A stretch of DNA of 64,000 bases from Bacteroidota bacterium (GTDB lineage Bacteria > Bacteroidota > Bacteroidia > Bacteroidales > UBA12077): NCBI GenBank assembly GCA_020444275.1, contig JAHLLG010000001.1, positions 1,081,773 through 1,145,772 of the forward strand, read 5' to 3'. The notes beneath the pieces are model-generated. The model was given only the letters and a program-made list of their open reading frames with translations, did no database searches and was not told where the DNA came from. This document shows, in pieces, positions 11,878 to 19,892 of the stretch (within the stretch, counting starts at the first letter, position 1; each line of letters begins with the position of its first letter). A program made the position numbers and the translations under genes.

Positions 11878-12738
11878 ATGAGACAACTAAAAATTACAAA
11901 ATCGATAACCAACAGAGAGAGTGCCTCTCTCGATAAATATTTACAGGAGATAGGGAGAGAGGACCTCATTACTGTTGAAGAGGAAGTTGAACTGGCACAG
12001 CGTATACGAAAAGGCGACCGGGCTGCACTTGAGAAACTTACTAAAGCAAACTTGCGATTTGTAGTTTCAGTAGCAAAGCAATATCAAAACCAGGGGTTAA
12101 CACTTCCTGATTTAATAAACGAGGGTAATCTTGGGTTGATAAAAGCTGCTGAAAAGTTCGACGAAACCAGGGGATTTAAATTCATTTCTTATGCTGTTTG
12201 GTGGATACGACAATCTATTTTGCAAGCATTGGCAGAACAATCAAGAATTGTAAGGTTACCCTTAAACCAGGTGGGGTCGTTAAATAAAATTAACAAAGAG
12301 CTTTCTCGCTTTGAGCAGGAAAATGAAAGGGCTGCATCACCCGATGAGATTGCTGAGAAACTGGATTTACCCGAAGATAAGGTAAAAGATACCATGCGAG
12401 TTTCGGGGCGACATGTTTCTGTTGATGCACCATTTTCTGATAGTGAAGATGGTAGTTTGTTGGATGTTCTCATAAACGATGATTTGCCGAAAACAGATAA
12501 TACACTAATTAATGAATCTCTGGTTCGTGAAATAGATCGATCTTTAGCTACATTAACCGAGCGTGAGCGCGATATTGTCAAATACTTTTTCGGAATAGGT
12601 GTTTCGGAAATGACACTGGAAGAAATTGGAGAGCATTTTGGGTTAACAAGAGAGCGTGTGCGACAAATTAAGGAGAAAGCTATACGTAGATTAAGACATT
12701 CTTCCAGAAGTAAGCTCCTAAAAACATATTTAGGATAA
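11878..12738 (+). CDS. rpoD: Primary RNA polymerase sigma factor (RpoD/SigA)
   Basis: A 286-residue sigma-70 protein. It has region 1.2 ([14 protein letters not shown]), region 2 with [31 protein letters not shown] and the -10 recognition helix [13 protein letters not shown], region 3 (about 130-210) and region 4 ending in the helix-turn-helix [18 protein letters not shown]. It lacks the long N-terminal region 1.1 and the non-conserved region of proteobacterial RpoD, as is usual for the primary sigma factor of Bacteroidota. That fits the unusual TAnnTTTG promoters seen in this window. The gene follows htrA and ends in a hairpin terminator. Confidence 0.95.
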   Translation: MRQLKITKSITNRESASLDKYLQEIGREDLITVEEEVELAQRIRKGDRAALEKLTKANLRFVVSVAKQYQNQGLTLPDLINEGNLGLIKAAEKFDETRGFKFISYAVWWIRQSILQALAEQSRIVRLPLNQVGSLNKINKELSRFEQENERAASPDEIAEKLDLPEDKVKDTMRVSGRHVSVDAPFSDSEDGSLLDVLINDDLPKTDNTLINESLVREIDRSLATLTERERDIVKYFFGIGVSEMTLEEIGEHFGLTRERVRQIKEKAIRRLRHSSRSKLLKTYLG

Positions 12739-12768
12739 ACGATTAAGAAATATAAAATTAGATGAAGT

Positions 12769-12795
12769 GGGACTTATGAAAGTCCCCTTTTTATT
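12769..12795 (+). terminator. Terminator after the sigma-factor gene
   Basis: Arms GGGACTT and AAGTCCC with an ATGA loop are followed by a C and a T run. The hairpin overlaps the 3' end of the convergent uvrB gene by a few bases. Confidence 0.8.
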
Positions 12796-14806
12796 TTTTA
12801 TTGAGCAGTTCTTGTAAGGCAAACATCTCATCGCGTAATCGGGCTGCCTCAGGGAAATCTAACGCTTTGGCTGCTTTTTCCATTTGCAATTTGGTTTTTT
12901 CAATGGCTTTTTCCAGTGCTTCCTTATTCATATACTGTACAATCGGATCGGCAGCAACATTTAAATCATCAGGACCTGCATAAGCTTTTTCTTTTCGTCC
13001 CAGTTTTTGGTTGTAATGCCCCATAATTGAGCCTTGTGCCTTTTTTATCTGGGTAGGAGTAATATTGTGCTCCTCGTTATATTTCAACTGTTTTTCCCTT
13101 CGATAAGTAGTTTGATCAATTGTTTGCTGCATCGAATCTGTAATCTTGTCGGCATACATAATTACTTTTCCTTCGATGTTTCTTGCAGCTCGTCCTGCAG
13201 TTTGCGTTAGCGAGCGGTTCGATCGCAAGAATCCTTCTTTATCAGCATCTAAAATTGCCACTAATGCTACTTCTGGTAAATCTAATCCTTCTCGTAATAA
13301 GTTTACACCGATAAGTACATCAAAAGTGCCATTACGCAACTGATCCATAATTTCAATACGTTCAAGCGTATCAATATCCGAATGAATATACCTGCATTTT
13401 ATTTCAAAACGCGTAAGGTATTTGGTAAGCTCTTCGGCCATTCGTTTGGTTAGCGTTGTAACTAACGTACGTTGCCCTTTTTGAGTTTGAATATTGATTT
13501 CCTCCATCAAATCGTCAATCTGATTTAATGACGGACGAACTTCAATTTGAGGATCCAGCAACCCGGTTGGTCGTATAACCTGCTCAACAAAGAAACCATC
13601 GCATTTTTGAAATTCATAATCACCCGGAGTAGCACTTACAAAAAGTGTTTGCCCGGTTATTTTTTCAAATTCTTCAAATTTTAGTGGTCGGTTGTCCACA
13701 GCTGCCGGCAGACGGAAACCATATTCTACCAAATTTTTCTTCCTGGAGTTATCTCCACCATACATGGCACGAATTTGTGGTAGTGTAACATGACTTTCAT
13801 CTACAACGGTCAGGAAATCATCGGGGAAATAATCCAATAAACAGAAAGGTCTGGTTCCGGGGTTTCTTCCGTCAAAGTAACGCGAATAGTTTTCAATTCC
13901 CGGACAGTAACCAAGTTCTTTGATCATCTCCAGGTCATATTCTACCCGTTCTTTTATTCGTTTGGCTTCGTGGTTCTTGCCCACTGATTTAAAGTATTCA
14001 ATCTGTTTAAAAAGATCGTCCTGTATTTGATGGATTGCCCGATTCATTCGATCTTTGGTTGTAACAAAAATATTAGCCGGATAAATAATTCCTGTTTCCA
14101 GATTTTCAATTTTTTGATTATTAATCGGATCATAAGACTCTATTTCTTCAATTTCATCTCCCCAAAAGGTTACCCGATAAACCAAATCATTATAAGCAAG
14201 ATAAATATCTATAGTATCTCCATTTACTTTAAAAGTTCCCGGTTTAAAATCTATTTCTGATCTGGAGTATAAACTTTCAACAAGTGATCGTAAAAACTGA
14301 TTTCGATTAATGGTTTGCCCTGCTTTTATAGTAACTGTATTGCTATGAAAATCTTCAGGATTCCCAATCCCATACAAACAGGAAACCGATGAAACTACAA
14401 TAACATCTCTTCGTCCTGACAATAGGGAAGATGTAGCACTTAATCGTAATTTTTCTATTTCGTCATTAATAGACAGATCTTTTTCAATATAGGTATCTGT
14501 GATTGGCAAATAGGCTTCGGGCTGATAGTAATCGTAATACGAAACAAAATACTCCACGGCATTATCAGGAAAAAACTGTTTGAATTCTCCGTATAACTGA
14601 GCAGCCAAGGTTTTGTTGTGACTAAGCACCAGGGTTGGCCTTTCAACTTTGTCAATGGCATTGGCAACCGTAAACGTTTTTCCCGATCCGGTTACACCAA
14701 GCAGTGTAAGATATTGATCGCCCCGTTGAATGCCCTCTACAAGTTGCTTAATAGCTTCGGGTTGATCGCCTGTAGGTTTATATTCTGATGTTAATTTGAA
14801 TTTCAT
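12791..14806 (-). CDS. uvrB: Excinuclease ABC subunit B
   Basis: The 671-residue DNA-damage-loading helicase of nucleotide excision repair, working with UvrA and UvrC. It has Walker A LGVTGSGKTFT, the damage-wedging hairpin region YYDYYQPEAYLP, the helicase motif VVDESHV, motif VI QTAGRAARN and a C-terminal UVR motif (about 632-668) that contacts UvrC. The true start is the ATG at 14806; the preceding TTG at 14809 is in frame but unlikely. The ATG shares one base with the TGA of the upstream gene, which suggests translational coupling. Confidence 0.97.
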   Translation of the reverse strand: MKFKLTSEYKPTGDQPEAIKQLVEGIQRGDQYLTLLGVTGSGKTFTVANAIDKVERPTLVLSHNKTLAAQLYGEFKQFFPDNAVEYFVSYYDYYQPEAYLPITDTYIEKDLSINDEIEKLRLSATSSLLSGRRDVIVVSSVSCLYGIGNPEDFHSNTVTIKAGQTINRNQFLRSLVESLYSRSEIDFKPGTFKVNGDTIDIYLAYNDLVYRVTFWGDEIEEIESYDPINNQKIENLETGIIYPANIFVTTKDRMNRAIHQIQDDLFKQIEYFKSVGKNHEAKRIKERVEYDLEMIKELGYCPGIENYSRYFDGRNPGTRPFCLLDYFPDDFLTVVDESHVTLPQIRAMYGGDNSRKKNLVEYGFRLPAAVDNRPLKFEEFEKITGQTLFVSATPGDYEFQKCDGFFVEQVIRPTGLLDPQIEVRPSLNQIDDLMEEINIQTQKGQRTLVTTLTKRMAEELTKYLTRFEIKCRYIHSDIDTLERIEIMDQLRNGTFDVLIGVNLLREGLDLPEVALVAILDADKEGFLRSNRSLTQTAGRAARNIEGKVIMYADKITDSMQQTIDQTTYRREKQLKYNEEHNITPTQIKKAQGSIMGHYNQKLGRKEKAYAGPDDLNVAADPIVQYMNKEALEKAIEKTKLQMEKAAKALDFPEAARLRDEMFALQELLNKK

Positions 14807-15810
14807 CAATTATTCGTCCTTATAATCGTAACATAAATAGGATAGTGATCACTATATCCACCGTAATAGTTTGGTCCTCCATACGTTCTGTTTGGACTTT
14901 TGTTTCCGCTTTTACTGGTATAGGATATCCAATCGGCAGAATAAATTTGTCCTATCTTATCTTTCACAAATAGCTTTTTTGATTGAACTAAATTATTTGA
15001 TACTATGATATTATCCAGCATATTCCATTCGCCTCTGTAATTATGCGTTCCAAATCCTTCCTCAGAAAGTGGAAGCATAATATTATACAATGATCCTTTT
15101 TCCATTTTATTGTTCGCTTGCAGGGTTTCATAAATACTTTTATCCTTCGGCGTATCATTCAAATCGCCCATTATTAAAACATTGGCATCAGGCTGAGCAG
15201 ATCTAATAGAATCGATCGTGTTTTTAAGCGTTAATGCACACTGAATTCGTTGGGGTTCGGTTTCTTTCTGTCCTCCGCTTCTCGATTTCCAATGATTAAC
15301 AAAAAGATGGAAAGTGTCTGTGTTAAAGAAAATACCTTTAACATAGAGAATGTCTCTTACTTTATACTTTGTAGTTAATGGAATAGGAATTTTCTGATGA
15401 TTAATATATTCGAAATTTGTTGGATTATATAGTAATGCAACATCAATACCTCTTGCATCAGGGCTGTCCTCATGCACAATTTTATAATTTGAAGAGGATA
15501 AATCTTCTGTTTTTATCAGATCTTCAAGTACAGTTCTGTTTTCAACTTCAGCAAAACCAACAATATCTGGTGCCCTGTCTTCCTGAATTGAACCGATTAC
15601 TTTGGCCAGATCGTTTAATTTCTTCTGATATCTTTCATTAGTCCACTTCTTTTTTCCTTCGGGAGTAAAATCTTCATCGAAGATATTGGGATCATCAACC
15701 GTATCAAAAAGATTTTCCACATTGTAAAATGCAATGGTTACTTCTTCTGTTTGAGAATATAAAAGAGTTGAGATTACTATTAGGATGCAGAGAAATACTA
15801 TCTTTTTCAT
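14806..15810 (-). CDS. Secreted endonuclease/exonuclease/phosphatase-family protein
   Basis: 334 residues with a signal peptide (MKKIVFLCILIVISTLLYSQ), then an EEP/DNase I-like fold. Metal and catalytic motifs are visible: FYNVENLF (Asn), FAEVEN (Glu), HWKSR, GDLND and the C-terminal SDHYPI (Asp-His). Family members are metal-dependent nucleases or phosphodiesterases, and the export signal puts this one in the periplasm or outside, where it could harvest phosphate or nucleotides from DNA. It overlaps uvrB by one base (TGATG), so they share a transcript, although one product is exported and the other is cytoplasmic. Confidence 0.87.
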   Translation of the reverse strand: MKKIVFLCILIVISTLLYSQTEEVTIAFYNVENLFDTVDDPNIFDEDFTPEGKKKWTNERYQKKLNDLAKVIGSIQEDRAPDIVGFAEVENRTVLEDLIKTEDLSSSNYKIVHEDSPDARGIDVALLYNPTNFEYINHQKIPIPLTTKYKVRDILYVKGIFFNTDTFHLFVNHWKSRSGGQKETEPQRIQCALTLKNTIDSIRSAQPDANVLIMGDLNDTPKDKSIYETLQANNKMEKGSLYNIMLPLSEEGFGTHNYRGEWNMLDNIIVSNNLVQSKKLFVKDKIGQIYSADWISYTSKSGNKSPNRTYGGPNYYGGYSDHYPIYVTIIRTNN

Positions 15811-15882
15811 GTTTTGAATGGATTAAGTTAAGAGATGTAAAAGTAGTAATTATATGACAATTTATTACTGACATAAAGACAG

Positions 15883-15913
15883 AAAAGCCACAAAGTAAAC
15901 TTTATGGCTTTTT
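15883..15913 (-). terminator. Terminator downstream of tRNA-Pro
   Basis: Read on the minus strand just after the tRNA, the arms AAAAGCCA and TGGCTTTT plus AAAG/CTTT enclose a short loop with one C-A mismatch, then a T-rich tract. The A and T runs on both sides could let it act in both directions. Confidence 0.75.
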
Positions 15914-15914
15914 G

Positions 15915-15988
15915 TCGGGGTGATCCGACTCGAACGGACGACCACTTGCACCCCATGCAAGTACGCTAGCCAACTGCGCCACACCCCG
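15915..15988 (-). tRNA. tRNA-Pro (anticodon GGG)
   Basis: The 74 bases fold as a full cloverleaf. The 7-bp acceptor stem is CGGGGTG/CACCCCG with discriminator A. The D stem is GCGC/GCGT, and the anticodon stem CTTGC/GCAAG holds loop ATGGGGT, giving anticodon GGG. The T arm is GTCCG-TTCGAGT-CGGAT with a G-T wobble. C1-G72 pairing is a proline-tRNA feature. CCA is not encoded. The CAT at the loop edge is not the anticodon, because the stem register places GGG at positions 34-36. Confidence 0.93.
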
Positions 15989-16072
15989 AAATTTATATGA
16001 CAACCAGACATAAAACATATTAAGTATATAGGCTCATGTGCTGGTTTTTAATTACTTATTCTAACCTGGCTG

Positions 16073-16096
16073 AGCCTGCCTGCCGGCAGGCAGGCT
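16073..16096. repeat. Perfect 24-bp GC-rich palindrome
   Basis: A perfect palindrome whose arms contain CCTGCCTGCC and its complement, sitting in otherwise very AT-rich DNA between tRNA-Pro and trxB. The same core, with one extra T, occurs at 26002-26022. There is no T run after it, so it is not a standard terminator. It looks like a small dispersed palindromic repeat. Confidence 0.75.
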
Positions 16097-16256
16097 ACAT
16101 CCCGAAACTGGCTGTAAAAATAATTATCAATTCTTAATAAGCAAAATTTATATTCAATTAAAATGTGGTATATTTATTGATTAGAAATAGAAATCAACAA
16201 TTAAAATAGTTAGATAATTAGTTATGTTAAATAAATCAATAAAATAAAATCTTAAA

Positions 16257-17249
16257 ATGGCACTATTTAAAACGTTAGAAAATCAGGAAGAAGAAAATAA
16301 GGCTCGATCAGTAGATGCAGAAGTTGAGAAAGTAAAATGTTTAATTGTAGGATCAGGACCAGCAGGTTACACAGCTGCAATTTATGCAGCCAGAGCCAAC
16401 TTAAATCCTGTAATGTATGAAGGTTTGGAACCGGGTGGACAATTAACCACAACCACTGATGTTGAAAATTATCCTGGTTACCCTGAAGGTGTTACAGGTC
16501 CGGTTATGATGGAAGATTTCAAAAAGCAAGCACAACGATTTGGAACTGATGTTCGTTTCGGATTAGCTACTGCTGCTGATTTATCAAAAAGACCTTTTAA
16601 AGTGACTATTGATGGTAAAAAAGTAATTGAAGCAGATAGTTTAATCATTGCTACCGGAGCAACTGCAAAATATTTAGGATTAGAATCTGAAGAAAAGTAT
16701 AAAGGTCAGGGAGTTTCGGCATGTGCTACTTGCGATGGATTCTTTTATAAAGGTAAAGATGTTGCTGTTGTTGGTGGTGGTGATACCGCTGCTGAAGAAG
16801 CAACATATTTAGCAGGAATTTGTAATAAGGTGTATTTAATAATCCGTAAAGACCATATGCGTGCTTCAAAAGTGATGCAGGAGCGGGTTAAGAAAACTAA
16901 AAATATAGAGGTGTTATTCGAGCATAACACTAAAGAAATAGTTGGAGATACCAGTGGAGTTACAGGAGCAATTTTAACCAATGGTAAAGGCGAAGATGTA
17001 AAAATTGATATTCATGGATTTTTTGTCGCTATTGGTCATAAGCCAAATTCTGATATCTTTAAAGAGTATATCGACACAGACGAGGTTGGATATATTACAA
17101 CTGAACCAGATACTACAAAAACCAAAGTACCAGGAGTATTTGCATGTGGTGATGTTATGGATCCTCATTACAGACAGGCAGTTACTGCTGCAGGGTCAGG
17201 ATGTAGAGCAGCTATTGATGCAGAGAGATTTTTAGGCGCACAAGAATAA
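16257..17249 (+). CDS. trxB: Thioredoxin reductase
   Basis: A 330-residue FAD/NADPH enzyme that reduces thioredoxin. The FAD-binding GSGPAG motif is at 32-37, the redox-active CATC at 156-159 (Cys156, Cys159), the NADPH-binding VGGGDTAAEEA at about 172-182, and the C-terminal FAD motif VFACGDVMD near 295-303. It has about 25 extra N-terminal residues, charged and rich in Glu, compared with the minimal form. The ATG at 16257 follows a long AT-rich leader. The gene stands alone and ends in a strong hairpin. Confidence 0.96.
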   Translation: MALFKTLENQEEENKARSVDAEVEKVKCLIVGSGPAGYTAAIYAARANLNPVMYEGLEPGGQLTTTTDVENYPGYPEGVTGPVMMEDFKKQAQRFGTDVRFGLATAADLSKRPFKVTIDGKKVIEADSLIIATGATAKYLGLESEEKYKGQGVSACATCDGFFYKGKDVAVVGGGDTAAEEATYLAGICNKVYLIIRKDHMRASKVMQERVKKTKNIEVLFEHNTKEIVGDTSGVTGAILTNGKGEDVKIDIHGFFVAIGHKPNSDIFKEYIDTDEVGYITTEPDTTKTKVPGVFACGDVMDPHYRQAVTAAGSGCRAAIDAERFLGAQE

Positions 17250-17270
17250 ATACCAATCACATATAAATAG

Positions 17271-17302
17271 AAAAGCCATCTTTTATGTAAGATGGCTTTT
17301 TT
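17271..17302 (+). terminator. Bidirectional terminator between trxB and the oxoamine synthase gene
   Basis: A perfect 12-bp stem (AAAAGCCATCTT/AAGATGGCTTTT) with a 6-base loop and a following T run. It separates two convergent genes. Confidence 0.88.
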
Positions 17303-17320
17303 ATGATGTGTTTCAAATAA

Positions 17321-18574
17321 TTATTGAACCTGAGCAATCGTATCAGCCTGATATTCTCCATCAATAAGTTTCTTATGAACAGCTTTAAATGCATTAATGG
17401 TGTATTCTACATCTTCTAATGTATGCATTGCTGTTGGTATAAGTCTTAATAATAGTTGTCCTTTAGGTATTACAGGATAAACCACTATTGAACAGAATAC
17501 ATTGTAGTTTTCACGTAAGTCCATCGTAATATTTGTACCTTCAGGAATACTACCTGATAAATAAACAGGAGTAACTGGCGATTCGGTAACACCTAAGTCA
17601 AATCCTGCATCACGTAAACCTTTTTGTAATGCTCTAACAACGGTCCAAAGATTTTCTCTTAACTGCTTTTCGTTTTGTAATAACTCCAATCGTTTTAACG
17701 ATCCAATTACAAATGGCATAGGTAACGATTTTGCAAACGTTTGAGATCTCATATTATATCTCAAGAAATTTGTAACTTCTTCGGTTGATGCAACAAAAGC
17801 ACCAATTCCTGCCATAGCTTTAGCGAAAGTAGAGAAGTAAATATCGATACCATCTTGTACTCCAAAGTGTTCACCTGACCCGGCTCCGGTTTCACCCATT
17901 GTACCAAAACCATGCGCATCATCAACAAGCAATCTGAAATTGTATTTTTCTTTTAAAGCTACAATATCTTTTAATTTTCCCAAATCACCGGCCATACCAA
18001 AAACACCTTCAGTAATAACTAAAATTCCACCGCCTGTTTCTTGAACTCGTTTTGTAGCAAAACCAAGCATTTTCTCGAATTTGTCCATTTCGTTATGAGC
18101 AAAAACAAAGCTTTTACCACCTTTGGCTTTATGTAAGAAAACACCATCCATTATACATGCATGCGATTCTGAATCGTATACAATAACATCATTTCTGCTT
18201 GCTAAAGCATCAATGATTGAAACCATTCCCTGGTAGCCGTAGTTTAATAGAAAAGCATCATCCTTACTAACAAATTCTGCTAATTTATTTTCTAGCTCTT
18301 CATGCTTACTTGTCTGTCCCGACATCATTCGTGCACCCATAGGGTATGCTAAGCCGTACTCTTTTGCCGCTTCGGCATCAGCTTTTCTTACTTCAGGGTG
18401 ATTTGCCAAACCAATGTAATTATTCAAACTCCAGGTTAGAACTTCCTTACCACGGAATTTCATTTTTGAATGAATTTCACCTTCTAATTTTGGAAATGAG
18501 AAATAACCATGAGACTGTTTCATATGCTGACCTATAGGTCCCATGCTTTCTTTTATTTTATTAAAAATATCCAC
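17321..18574 (-). CDS. PLP-dependent alpha-oxoamine synthase (KBL / serine palmitoyltransferase-like)
   Basis: A 417-residue fold-type I PLP enzyme. The PLP-stacking His138 (ESHAC), the cofactor Asp in VDDAHG (217-222) and the Schiff-base Lys252 in STFAKAMAGIGAF are present. Family members condense an amino acid with an acyl-CoA or acyl-ACP: glycine C-acetyltransferase, serine palmitoyltransferase and cysteate acyltransferase for sulfonolipids. In Bacteroidota this subgroup is often suspected of long-chain-base synthesis, but the sequence alone does not fix the substrate. The start is a GTG at 18574; the first ten residues (DIFNKIKES) read as genuine protein. A near-perfect promoter lies at 18610-18640. 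Confidence 0.85.
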   Translation of the reverse strand: MDIFNKIKESMGPIGQHMKQSHGYFSFPKLEGEIHSKMKFRGKEVLTWSLNNYIGLANHPEVRKADAEAAKEYGLAYPMGARMMSGQTSKHEELENKLAEFVSKDDAFLLNYGYQGMVSIIDALASRNDVIVYDSESHACIMDGVFLHKAKGGKSFVFAHNEMDKFEKMLGFATKRVQETGGGILVITEGVFGMAGDLGKLKDIVALKEKYNFRLLVDDAHGFGTMGETGAGSGEHFGVQDGIDIYFSTFAKAMAGIGAFVASTEEVTNFLRYNMRSQTFAKSLPMPFVIGSLKRLELLQNEKQLRENLWTVVRALQKGLRDAGFDLGVTESPVTPVYLSGSIPEGTNITMDLRENYNVFCSIVVYPVIPKGQLLLRLIPTAMHTLEDVEYTINAFKAVHKKLIDGEYQADTIAQVQ

Positions 18575-18609
18575 GATAGTAATTTTTTAATGTTATTTAT
18601 ATTTTGGCA

Positions 18610-18640
18610 CAAAAGTACGTTTTTTTAAAAAATTAGCAAA
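18610..18640 (-). promoter_or_regulatory. Bacteroidota-type promoter for the oxoamine synthase gene
   Basis: On the minus strand, TTTG (18637-18640), 19 bases, then TACTTTTG (18610-18617). This matches the TTTG-N19-TAnnTTTG consensus exactly and lies 36 bases upstream of the GTG start. Confidence 0.75.
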
Positions 18641-18685
18641 TGGATGAAAATAAATTAAAGAAAATAAGCGTTTAATGTAATTAAA

Positions 18686-18717
18686 TTTCAACAAATAAAA
18701 CTAAAATTGTACATTTG
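18686..18717 (+). promoter_or_regulatory. Promoter of the bamD-rpoZ-coaBC-porD operon
   Basis: TTTC (18686-18689), 20 bases, then a perfect -7 TACATTTG (18710-18717). The predicted transcript start falls at about 18722-18725, so the mRNA is leaderless or has a very short leader at bamD. Confidence 0.65.
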
Positions 18718-18721
18718 CAAA

Positions 18722-19516
18722 ATGTTTAAAAAAATGAGATATATAATACCATTAATTCTACTGTTGGCAATAGTTTCATCGTGTAAATACGAGAAATTAT
18801 TAAAGAGCAGAGATTATAAATTAAAATATAAAAAAGCACTCGAATACTACGAGGAAGAGGATTATATGCGTGCTGAAGGTTTGTTTGAGCAGTTAAAACC
18901 AATACTTAAGGGAACAAAACAAGCCGATTCAGTGTTTTATTATGCAGCATATTGCAGTTATCATCAGGAAAGCTATTTATTGGCATCGCATTATTTTGAT
19001 GAGTTTAGGAAAACATTTGGTAACAGTAAGTTTGCTGAAGATGCTGAATTTATGAATGCATATTGTACCTATAAATTGTCTCCACGTCCTAGTTTAGATC
19101 AGGAGTATTCCTATAGGGCAATATCACTGTTTGGTATTTATATGTCAAGATATCCAAATAGTGGACGAACTGATGAATGTATTGGATATATACAAGAGTT
19201 GAGAAACAAATTGGTTCAGAAATCGTATCAAAGTGCAAAACTTTATTATGATTTGGAAGATTATAAAGCTGCAATTGTAGCTTTAAATAATAGTTTAGAT
19301 GAATTTCCGGAAACAGAATACAGAGAGGAAATCATGTTTCTTATTTTAAAAGCCAAATATTTATTAGCAGAAAATAGTATTGAAAATAAAAAAGTTGAAC
19401 GATATCAGTCTACAGTTGATGAATACTATTCATTTATTGGTGAATTTCCGGAAAGTGAGTATCATAAAGAAGCAATTGATATGTACGATAACTCACAACA
19501 TATTTTGAAAAATTAG
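18722..19516 (+). CDS. bamD: Outer-membrane assembly lipoprotein BamD
   Basis: About 264 residues. A short hydrophobic signal ends in the lipobox IVSSC, so the protein is lipidated and anchored in the outer membrane. The rest is TPR-like helical repeats (LKYKKALEYYEEEDYMRAEGLFEQL, SVFYYAAYCSYHQESYLLASHYF), as in BamD/ComL. BamD works with BamA to fold barrels into the outer membrane. The -7 box at 18710 rules out the longer TTG start at 18707. ATG 18722 (MFKKMRY) and ATG 18734 (MRYIIPL) both remain possible, the latter fitting a predicted short leader. It is the first gene of a conserved Bacteroidota order with rpoZ, coaBC and porD. Confidence 0.88.
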   Translation: MFKKMRYIIPLILLLAIVSSCKYEKLLKSRDYKLKYKKALEYYEEEDYMRAEGLFEQLKPILKGTKQADSVFYYAAYCSYHQESYLLASHYFDEFRKTFGNSKFAEDAEFMNAYCTYKLSPRPSLDQEYSYRAISLFGIYMSRYPNSGRTDECIGYIQELRNKLVQKSYQSAKLYYDLEDYKAAIVALNNSLDEFPETEYREEIMFLILKAKYLLAENSIENKKVERYQSTVDEYYSFIGEFPESEYHKEAIDMYDNSQHILKN

Positions 19517-19541
19517 TGTTTAATAAAACGATAAAGTAAGG

Positions 19542-19871
19542 ATGGATTACAAAAAGACTAAAGCTCCAGCTACAACCATTACCCGTAACCTAAATGAAAT
19601 AGATAAGAATACAGGTAATATCTATGAGACCGTTGCAATTGTGTCTAAAAGAGCTAATCAGATTGGAAGCGAGCTTAAAGAGGAGTTGAACAGAAAGTTG
19701 GAAGAATTTGCATCGTATACCGATAATTTGGAAGAGGTTTTTGAAAACAGAGAACAAATCGAAATTTCCAGGTTTTATGAAAGACTGCCAAAACCTTCAT
19801 TAATTGCAATGCAGGAATATATGGATGATCAGGTTTATCACAGAAAACCTGAAGCAGAGAATGGTGAATAA
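19542..19871 (+). CDS. rpoZ: RNA polymerase omega subunit (RpoZ/Rpb6-like)
   Basis: A 109-residue protein with the omega/Rpb6 signature region: TRNLNEIDKNTGNIYETVAI followed by VSKRANQIGSELKEEL, the segment that latches the beta-prime subunit. A charged C-terminus follows. Omega helps assemble and stabilise RNA polymerase and in many bacteria takes part in ppGpp binding. It starts 25 bases after bamD and ends 21 bases before coaBC; omega next to coaBC is a widely conserved arrangement, which supports the call for a small, divergent protein. Confidence 0.85.
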   Translation: MDYKKTKAPATTITRNLNEIDKNTGNIYETVAIVSKRANQIGSELKEELNRKLEEFASYTDNLEEVFENREQIEISRFYERLPKPSLIAMQEYMDDQVYHRKPEAENGE

Positions 19872-19892
19872 TATGATCCAAAAAATTAGCTT

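Noticed and set aside
12189-12581. 130-codon minus-strand frame inside the sigma-factor gene
   Set aside because: It is a shadow of the region 2-4 coding sequence with no start signal or neighbours.
15915-15988. tRNA-Met with anticodon CAT
   Set aside because: CAT lies at the edge of the anticodon loop. With a 5-bp stem CTTGC/GCAAG the 7-base loop is ATGGGGT, which puts GGG in the anticodon position, and C1-G72 fits proline.
15915-16096. Integration (att) site at tRNA-Pro
   Set aside because: I found no duplicated tRNA 3' end, integrase or cargo region. The nearby palindrome alone is not evidence for an integrated element.
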